Of a DNA stretch of 64,000 bases, positions 56,621-64,000 are shown one piece after another. Numbering within the stretch: position 1 is the first letter of the stretch; each line of letters opens with the position of its first letter. Source of the stretch: Diphasiastrum complanatum. Taxonomy: Eukaryota > Streptophyta > Lycopodiopsida > Lycopodiales > Lycopodiaceae. A model generated the notes under the pieces. That model saw only the letters and a list, made by a program, of their open reading frames with translations, was not told the DNA's origin and searched no databases. The translations under genes and the position numbers were made by a program. Location of the stretch: NCBI GenBank assembly GCA_029204225.1, contig MU832130.1:1-64000 (forward strand), read 5' to 3'.

Positions 56621-59600
56621 ATCTTCTCCAAATAAAAGTTCTTCACCTTCATGTAATCCCAATTACACGAACCATCGGGTGAATTAACTCTTTATTTCTA
56701 AGATCAAGTCCAAAGGCTAAAGAAAATTCATTTTTCTGAGAGTCTAAAATTTGTCCACAATCTCTTGTAGATAATAGTGCTTCTTAGTACGAACATTCTT
56801 AAAATATCCAAATATTCTAAAATAAAACAATTCAATCAACCAACATCTCTAGGAGATCCATCAAGTTGTAGACAATTATAACTCAATCCAAAGCACTTTA
56901 GTTATTCTATGAGTTAATAGCCCCATATGCCAGAAATCAGCAATACATCTGAATCTTAATAGATTTACCTGTCTCCTATAATCTGGAGATATAGACTGAA
57001 CTTCGTACACAAGCAGTAGTAGAATACAATCCACTAAAGTAAGCGAAACTCAAAAACTAGTTACTTCCTGAGATATGCCTGTGAGATCCAATAGGTCTCA
57101 ATAAATCACTGGAGTAAAGAGATTAAGATTTTCAAACGCTAATCTAAACTCAACTCAATTAATAGTTGGGAAATTACTCGACATACTTAAGAATCAACAC
57201 ATTTTCTAATTATCCTCTGATTAAGTATCCATTTATGATCCGTCAATCACAAATAGTTAGATTCTTATGATTCGTCAATCATAATTCTCGGGAACTTCAA
57301 AACATACTTAATTCCTAAAGGATACTGGATTTTATGTCTAATACATAACTCAGGAAACATAAAAGAATCATTCTAAAATCTTCCCCGTCCTAGAGATACT
57401 AGATTTTAAGAATATCCCTCAAACTGGATTCTTAACCAAAATGTGAGTTATCCAAATTCCAAACCATCAGGTAGTCAAAGACAGAAAGCATACCAAAATG
57501 GTATCAATAACCATCTTCATCCCCCAACAACTTCAGATTATAGTCTAAAACTGAATTCTAGATATCCAAAGTTTTGTTGAATCTCCCGAACATTCAGTTG
57601 TCATTCTTGGTACCATTATGATTCGTTATCCAATTGAGCTCTCTGGGATACAATCACTAATGAAACTGAGCCTATTTCTCATTTGAGAAATACTCTCCCA
57701 AGAATTCTGTATGTTCTATGCACATAGCTTTTTCTGATGAATTAGAATGATTCATAAATCATGCGTCTTATAAGCAACATATATAAACAAACAATTCCTG
57801 GTGAATTCACTTCACATTGTTCATCAATTAACTTTTCATAGGAGTAACCCAATCACTCAAGTTAATTCTAAAGATCCAAAAATCTCAAATGTCTAGGTGC
57901 AGATCTTAATTGTACATGTACAACACCACATTTAGATCCATATCCAAATCTCTCTTAAGTTAACCAATAAATCTTTCAGAACAAGATCCGTTAACTCTGC
58001 AAATAAACAATACTTGATCATATGTCTATGTTCACCAACTAGGTTAAGTGCACCAAATAGCCCTAGTAACCAGGAATACATAGTAGATCCATACAAGATT
58101 AATCGTGCACATATGAGAATAATCTCACTATGACCCAGTACATAAACACATATGTCCTTATCTGGTAGATTCCTCCAAAATCCGCATATGTTAGTCTCAT
58201 ATCTCACTGAGAATCTTGTAACTCAGCTACCATAGAATTCTATTTCTCATGAGTAAATAACATATCTGGGAAATCTCTGAGACTGGAAACACATCCTCTC
58301 CCACCCACTTACAAAAATTTCCCTCATCAACCCCTCCTTGATCCTAATACACCAACTAAGATTAGATTGATTCAAAACAAACATTTCATGATCAGATTCA
58401 CTTCTATCCCTGACAAACTAGGATTAGTAACTTCCGATCTTACTCAATACTACTTATAATGATTTCCAATTTCAAACCATTTCTAGTTCCAGATCGTTCC
58501 ACACAATCCCTAGAAACTTTCTCTTATTCAAGATTTCCAATTCTGTATTATATTCTAGAATTGTCTAAAAATACATTCAGATAATTTCTATACCCCAACC
58601 GGTGTCCACCCGAATGCTGCGCAACCAATAGATCTTCTGATAGACTTTTACACACCACTTTACCCCTCCTTTTTAAAGAAATTCCCAAATTTCTTACAAA
58701 AAGTTAACTAGAGAGATGACATATGAAAATATCTGAAAAGTCAATAATAAGTGCCTTCCCTAAAAGGATTCACTCTATTATTTCCAGGACTTTTCCCCTT
58801 GAATAATTTCAATACAAGTGATAGTAACATCATCCATCCAAGATCTACCTATGCATAAGAGATAATCTGGGTTTTAAGAAATTGAAACCACAAAAGACTC
58901 AAGAATTTATCCAAAAATTCCAAGCCTTATGCCTATAAGTAATAGTTCGCATGACAACAATCCTTCAGAAATAACTGCACACTGGAAGGATCATATAAAA
59001 TTTGTCTGATATCCAATATTTGAGAAATTTTAAAGAAGTAAGGGTTCTAAAAGAAGGTGAGAAATAGCTTTAAGGGTTTCCTGATTTTGTAAATTATGAG
59101 ATACGGACTAAATCTCAAAATTTCCCAAAATACCCTTCAATTAAACAATAGTCTAATTTTTCCATATCGCGAATAGGTACTAAAAATTACCATTGATAAT
59201 CAGATCTTAAAAATCCTAGAATTCCCTTTCCAAAATTACTGATGTCCCATACCACCAGCTCTTCCTTCCAAACAATCCCTAACCGCCATATCTGATAAAC
59301 CAGAATTTAACTAACTCATCTGGAATTGCCTATACCAAGTATAGGCACATATCGTTATAACCAACCACTAGAGAATCGATAAATTTTATTTCCCGATGGA
59401 TAATAATCCATTTACGAAAGGATGATCTAACCATAAGACTCCACAGATGGATTATCATCACATCTCAAGTATTTCTGGTTAGTAAAAGCTTTATCAATGA
59501 AGGATCCTCATCCCTAAAAGAAAACCGTTTACTGTACTAACAACTTGAATGTGATCCATATGTTAACACATTCCTTATTCATCCAAATTTAAAATTTACG

Positions 59601-60600
59601 GTCATTCCATGGTCATACATGATATCAAACAAGAATTCAGTTAAATCCTTTGATCAATTTTACTATGGAATTTCTCCATAACTGGTATTATGTAACTTTC
59701 CCACAGGGATTATCAAAAAAACCCATCGGTGTTCCACCGAATTGAAAAGGAAAAAAAAAAACACAAATACCATTTAACTCAATTTACTGGGAGTACCCAT
59801 ACTCCATAGTTAAGTGGCTAAATAGCATAGTACCAGGGAATCAAATTCCCTTCGGACATTCACAGGCCTTCTCTTCTCCAATCATCAACAATCATGGTAA
59901 TGAATTAATTTTTAAGATCATGTTGGGCAATTAGAACACTTAAAGCTGTGATTACATTTAGCATAAGCTGTTGGGGATGGTTTATTTAATGTTAATCCTA
60001 AATTTATGAACTTCGTTCATAAAATCTCAGTTAGGATCTCATATAAGCAAATAAATTTGTCGTCCAGGATGTCTCCTCATAGGAGGTCTAACTGCTCGGG
60101 CAGCAACATGGCAATAAATAGTGCGTTATCTTTGATCTTTGTGAGCATGTATGTCGTCCTCATCAGCATCATCATCAACAAGTTCTGGGTTGTTCCGTGA
60201 TCTCATAAGTAGTCAGTGTTGGAAAGAGGTGATAATGCAATAACGACAAATCAAAGCTTGTGAACGATTTATCGAGCGCAGCGGAATGAGCCTGCTTTCC
60301 CAATGCATGGCTACGCCTATCAATTTGAACAAAACATAATGACAAGAGTCGCATTCAATCTTTCAGCAACTAACTTTAAAATCATCAGAGCTAAAGTGAT
60401 TACATAGCCAAACAATGAAGAATTGAATTATCAAACAAAAGCAATATGAAATCATAGAGATTCTGACATGATAATGAACGCAATAAAGGATAGATTGATT
60501 CAACAAAATGATGAGCACAAGACAATTGCGGATAGAAACCGCATACTCTAAACTATCTCTGAAACCTCTGTCTGATCTGCACTTCTATTGATAAGCAATA
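56621..60600. other. 4-kb non-coding, G-poor region
   Basis: No open frame above about 90 codons and none with a recognisable motif. The plus strand is markedly poor in G and rich in A, C and T over more than 3 kb. It lies directly upstream, in minus sense, of the Gypsy chromodomain and polypurine tract. It could therefore be the non-coding interior of a LARD-like Gypsy derivative. No PBS or second LTR was found to prove this. Confidence 0.4.
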
Positions 60601-60891
60601 AGCGCTGATACCACAAGATCGTAGGAAGCTTTCCACCTTCACCATCAACTTCAGAATCACCAAATTCATTTGTCCTATGCACCTCATCAAAGATCACATC
60701 TTTGCGAATGTGGATTTTCCACGTCATAGGATCAAAACATCTATATGCTTTTGTTTTCTCATCGCATCCAACAAAAAATGCACTTTATGGATTTTGCATC
60801 TAGCTAATTTTGCTCTTCTTGAATCTTTTGGCACGTGCACACAAGCTTTGCAACCAAAAATGCGCAATCTTTCAAACTAAAGCCTTCTACC
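60601..60891 (-). pseudogene. Copia integrase C-terminus fragment N
   Basis: Minus-strand pieces in shifting frames read LRIFGCKACVHVPKDSRRAK, AKSIKCIFVG, then HIRKDVIFDEV: the conserved end of Copia integrase. It is cut at 60891 by the LTR of element E. The upstream part is not in this window adjacent to it and may lie beyond E. Confidence 0.7.
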
Positions 60892-61389
60892 TGTAGGAAA
60901 TAGAAGCCTAAGGATCCAGGATCTTAACTATTCAATCACACAAAGCATTCTCAAAAGAAAGAGAGAGATGGCTAGACCTCTTGTAGAAACTTGTGGACAG
61001 CCAAGGGGAATAGTCAGTATTGCTTACAAAAGTGTCTCATACAAATGGGATGCACACATATATATAGTCCAAGATGACTATCTAACTTCATGACTATTGG
61101 CTATCCAACTTCTTGACTATTGGCTGTCCAACTACTTGACTATTGACTATCCAACTTTCTATAAGTTACATAGAAAGAATAAGGTACCTCCAATATGTCA
61201 AGTTGGGATACTTAATGTCACAATTAGGCCTAGTGGACCCATGAGTCCCTACCAAGTTAATTTCATACTAACTTAGCTAATTCTAAGTTTAGTAGGCCTA
61301 ATATAATAAATGACCATGGTTACACAACTCTAGACCTTTTGGTCAAAGTAACCTATGGTAATGTAAGCAATTCCATTTACATTCCAACA
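60892..61389 (-). repeat. 3' LTR of beta Copia E
   Basis: 498 bp, minus-strand TGTTGGAATGTAAATGG...CCTACA, next to a TTTAAGGAGGG polypurine tract. The left flank is CTACC, the expected target duplication, whose partner lies outside the window. Confidence 0.85.
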
Positions 61390-61507
61390 CCCTCCTTAAA
61401 TGGAAATGCATAACATAACATGAAGTAACTTCTAGAAAGATAAAAATGCAACTTGTTGTCCGAACTTCATGTCGCCAAATAAACTTCGCACCGAAGTAGT
61501 CGAAATC

Positions 61508-62539
61508 TTATCCCCAATCATGTCCAACATATAAAAGGAAAAGAATGTGTAATAATGAAGCATCAAGTCGAAGGGTGAGGATTTGCATGCTCCATCCGAA
61601 GTAGGGAACCAACATAAACTCGGCAATAAGTCGAAACATGGACTTGTAATCCATCATAGGCTCCCACATCATTCGAAAATACTTCTTACCATAAGGACAA
61701 TAAAGAAGAGTACCAAACTCTTTTGGCATCACATCCTCCTGAACCTTACCATCAATGACTTGCTCACATAGAATAGGCGATGTACCAACATCATGATGAA
61801 GAGTAAGTGTAGAACCAATAAAATCAGCAAGAGGTACTGATTTTAAAGAGGCATGTGCCTTCCCTTCGTAGTAAGACATTTCTTTGTTGTCCTGCAAAGT
61901 CTCCAATAGCCGACAAGGAACTGTTATGGGTTGTTCAACACTTTGCTGCCCAAAGGGTTCCCAACATGAACCATGTTGTCCATAATCTTCCGCAGGCTGT
62001 TCCCAAAGCATAATGGACTGCGCATGATGTAAAATGGGTTGTAAATGACCAAAAGAAGATGACTGAACCTGCTGTCCAACGTCTTCATCATAGCAATTTA
62101 GCAAACTATCAAGAGATGCATCAACAATGGCGTCATAAAAGCTGTCCCTCGAAGAGGCATGGGATGACATAGAAGATTTTTCAAATAATGAAAAATTCTC
62201 TCCAAACAAATGCTCGCTCTTAACACTTTGAACAAAAGTACTAATTGACACATGTTTACTCCCTCCTCGATTAGTACAAAATAGTTCCAAAGAGTGCTTG
62301 AATTTTTCAACCTTTGCTAAAACATCAAATTGAAAAGGTTTCGCATGAAACTTTTCACTAATGCATCTATCATATGCATCAACTTGCGGTGACTTGACAA
62401 AACAAGATTGTTTCAACATCTGCTCAATGTATCGTTGTTGAGAGATGAAGATTCCAGCCCCATGTGGAAGATCAACAAGAACCCAAGTGTGGTTCTCATG
62501 AGTGAGTTGTACTCCTCTTGCATCGCATCCTCCCAACAT
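61508..62539 (-). pseudogene. RT scrap fused to a non-canonical 3' block of Copia E
   Basis: The frame opens with the start of RT (ENHTWVLVDLPHG), which jumps straight to a late-RT motif (IFISQQRYIEQMLKQ), so the catalytic RT is deleted. About 300 residues follow that are not RNase H: KHSLELFCTNRGG; WEPFGQQSVEQP; LLETLQDNKEMSYYEGKAHA; MMWEPMMDYKSMFRLIAEFM; YFGWSMQILTLRLDAS. The middle part is a diverged second copy of the element's own IN-RT linker (FGQQSVDKG, LLQTLQDNKVDHFYEGKTRA). It is open for 343 codons and homologous to 19700-18819. Confidence 0.75.
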
Positions 62540-63993
62540 TTTACTCCTCTGGCCTGCTCATAAAAAACAGGTTCTACTGCACCACCCTCAATAGAAATAA
62601 GAGCAAAATCAGAAAAATCAGCAAATTCTACTGATTTAGTAGAAGCACGAGTCTTCCCTTCATAGAAATGATCCACTTTGTTGTCCTGCAAAGTCTGCAA
62701 CAACCATTTAGGGACTGGTTTGGGCTGTCCAACAGCCTTACCTTTGTCAACACTTTGCTGTCCAAAGTGTTCCGAACTTGGACCTTGCTGTCCAATGTCT
62801 TCAACAGGCTGCTCTTCACCATAAATAGGTTCTTCTTGATGAACTATGGGCTGCAAAATTGAAGAAGTAGTGGGCTGTCCACTAGAAGTAGATGGCAGTC
62901 CCTTCTCTTCATGATTAGATGGCAAAACCAAATCTGGAAATATTTCAAGATATGCATCATGGGGGAAGTCCCCTTTCATGACATGAGTGGGCGCAACATC
63001 ATAGGAGGTCTTTTCATCAAAATGAACATCACAACTTACTATGATTTTATTAGTATCCATATTGAACAACCTATAGCCCTTGCTTTCGCTACTATAGCCA
63101 ACAAATATGCATTTAACTCCTTTATCATCAAGCTTGGTTCTTAGCTTATCGGGAATAAAAGCATAAGCCGTGCAACCAAAGATGCGTAAGTGAGAAACAG
63201 TAGGCTTCTTACCATACCAAACTTCATAAGGAGTTAATACCTTCAAGGCTTTAGTAGGACACCGATTACTAATGTAAGCCGCCGTTATAATCGCTTCAGC
63301 GCAAAACTTGTGAGGTGGGCCCTTTGCCTTGAGCATGCATCGAGCCATCTCCATGATAGTGCGATTCTTTCTTTCGGCAACACCATTTTGTTGAGGTGTG
63401 TAAGGGGTTGTCATTTGATGATGGATACCTTTGATTTGAAGATAAGTACCGAACGTATTCTTTATATATTCCCCTCCTCGGTCGGTACGTAAGATCTTCA
63501 AAGAGTGCCCAAACTGATTTTCTATCATTGCTAGAAAATCCTTAAAGCGTTGAAAAACTTCAGATTTTGCCTTCATAGGATAAATCCATGTAAATCTTGA
63601 AAGGTCATCGATAAAAGTAACAAAGTACTTACACCTTCCAATGGATTTGGTCCTCATTGAACCACATACATCACTATGAACCAAATCAAATTTGCCATCA
63701 ACTCTAATAGTTCCATCAATTGGAAAAGCTTGCCTTTGAAATTTTCCAAGTATGCATCCTTCGCATACATGTCCTTCGGGATGCTCAATATTAGGAATGT
63801 CTTCAACCATATTGAATCTCTTCAACATCTTCAAGCTAGCAAAGTTGAGATGTCCAAACCTAGCATGCCATAATTCAGCCAACTCCAAAGAATGTGAACT
63901 TGATGCAACAAGACAAAAAGATGATGAAGCTCTTCGCTCATAGGTATCCATAAGGAACAATCCACCACGTAATGTTCCCAAAGCAATGATCAT
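62413..63993 (-). pseudogene. Integrase and linker of Copia E
   Basis: HHCC domain (LWHARFGHLNF...CEGCILGKFQ), catalytic DLVHSDVCG, TFIDDLSRF and NGVAERKNRT (D, D, E all present), LRIFGCTAYAFIPDKLRTKL, VGYSSESKGYRLFN, then the linker with EHFGQQSVDKGK. The full integrase is intact, and the frame ends shortly after entering RT (EEYNSLM). The start shown (63993) is only the first in-window methionine; the polyprotein continues upstream beyond the window. Confidence 0.9.
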
Positions 63994-64000
63994 AGGAGAT

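Larger units (their letters stand above)
60892..64000 (-). mobile_element. Beta Copia E, 3' part, RT deleted
   Basis: Continues past the window end. It retains the end of protease-integrase, the whole integrase, the linker, a scrap of RT and a non-canonical 3' block shared with element F. Confidence 0.9.

Noticed and set aside
1-64000. CRISPR arrays, operons, riboswitches, tRNA or rRNA genes
   Set aside because: The sequence is eukaryotic and transposon-rich. No regularly spaced repeats or RNA gene structures were seen, apart from a short T-arm-like segment at 55219-55275.

Overview
The window looks like intergenic DNA from a large, repeat-rich land-plant nuclear genome. It is packed with Ty1/Copia and Ty3/Gypsy (chromodomain) retrotransposons, a hAT DNA-transposon fossil and an unusually well represented LINE family. 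Host coding sequence is nearly absent. The two exceptions, both on the minus strand, are two exons of a plastid y-type thioredoxin-like gene (12869-13154) and two well-spliced 3'-terminal exons of an unrecognised gene (10764-11076). No prokaryotic, organellar, rRNA or tRNA gene was seen. The plant lineage cannot be fixed from sequence reading alone.

Layout. 1-5.8 kb is mostly unassigned, with foldback repeats. 5.8-8.2 kb holds two minus-strand LINE 3' ends bounded by GA tracts. 8.2-10.2 kb is a decayed hAT transposase. 10.7-13.2 kb carries the host exons plus a Gypsy gag relic. 14.3-15.9 kb is a third minus-strand LINE. 16.5-20.5 kb is a mosaic of Copia pieces from three LTR families: alpha (TGTTAGGAATTAATG...TTCTGACA), beta (TGTTAGAA...CCTACA) and gamma (...GATTCTATCA). 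20.5-24.2 kb is a plus-strand LINE ending in the CT tract of an alpha Copia leader. 24.9-29.0 kb is a complete beta Copia with a 5-bp target duplication, sitting inside a Gypsy 3' end. 29.4-38.7 kb is a head-to-tail array of three LINEs: a 5'-truncated one, an ORF1-only half-LINE and a nearly intact 5-kb one. 38.7-51 kb is a chain of Copia fragments with an inverted-repeat cluster at 45.4-49.7 kb. 50.8-56.6 kb has Gypsy, Copia and LINE relics. 56.6-60.6 kb is non-coding, G-poor DNA. 60.9 kb to the end is the 3' part of another beta Copia.

The most interesting system is the LINE family. Every copy that retains its 3' end finishes in a short perfect or near-perfect hairpin, then TTAATAA, then a CT/GA (or TTC, CTTT) tract instead of poly(A). 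Three minus-strand copies also have CT/GA-type DNA at their 5' junction, one copy meets the CT tract in a Copia leader, and the array junctions fall in CT tracts. Its ORF1 protein looks like the coiled coil-RRM-C-terminal-domain type. ORF1 and ORF2 lie in one frame separated by a single UAG. The ORF2 tail carries PCNA-binding (PIP)-box-like motifs. I infer a microsatellite-targeting, stringent-type plant LINE whose own tails provide landing sites for later copies. The Copia elements show a parallel theme of RT-less, internally deleted copies that appear to have moved in trans.
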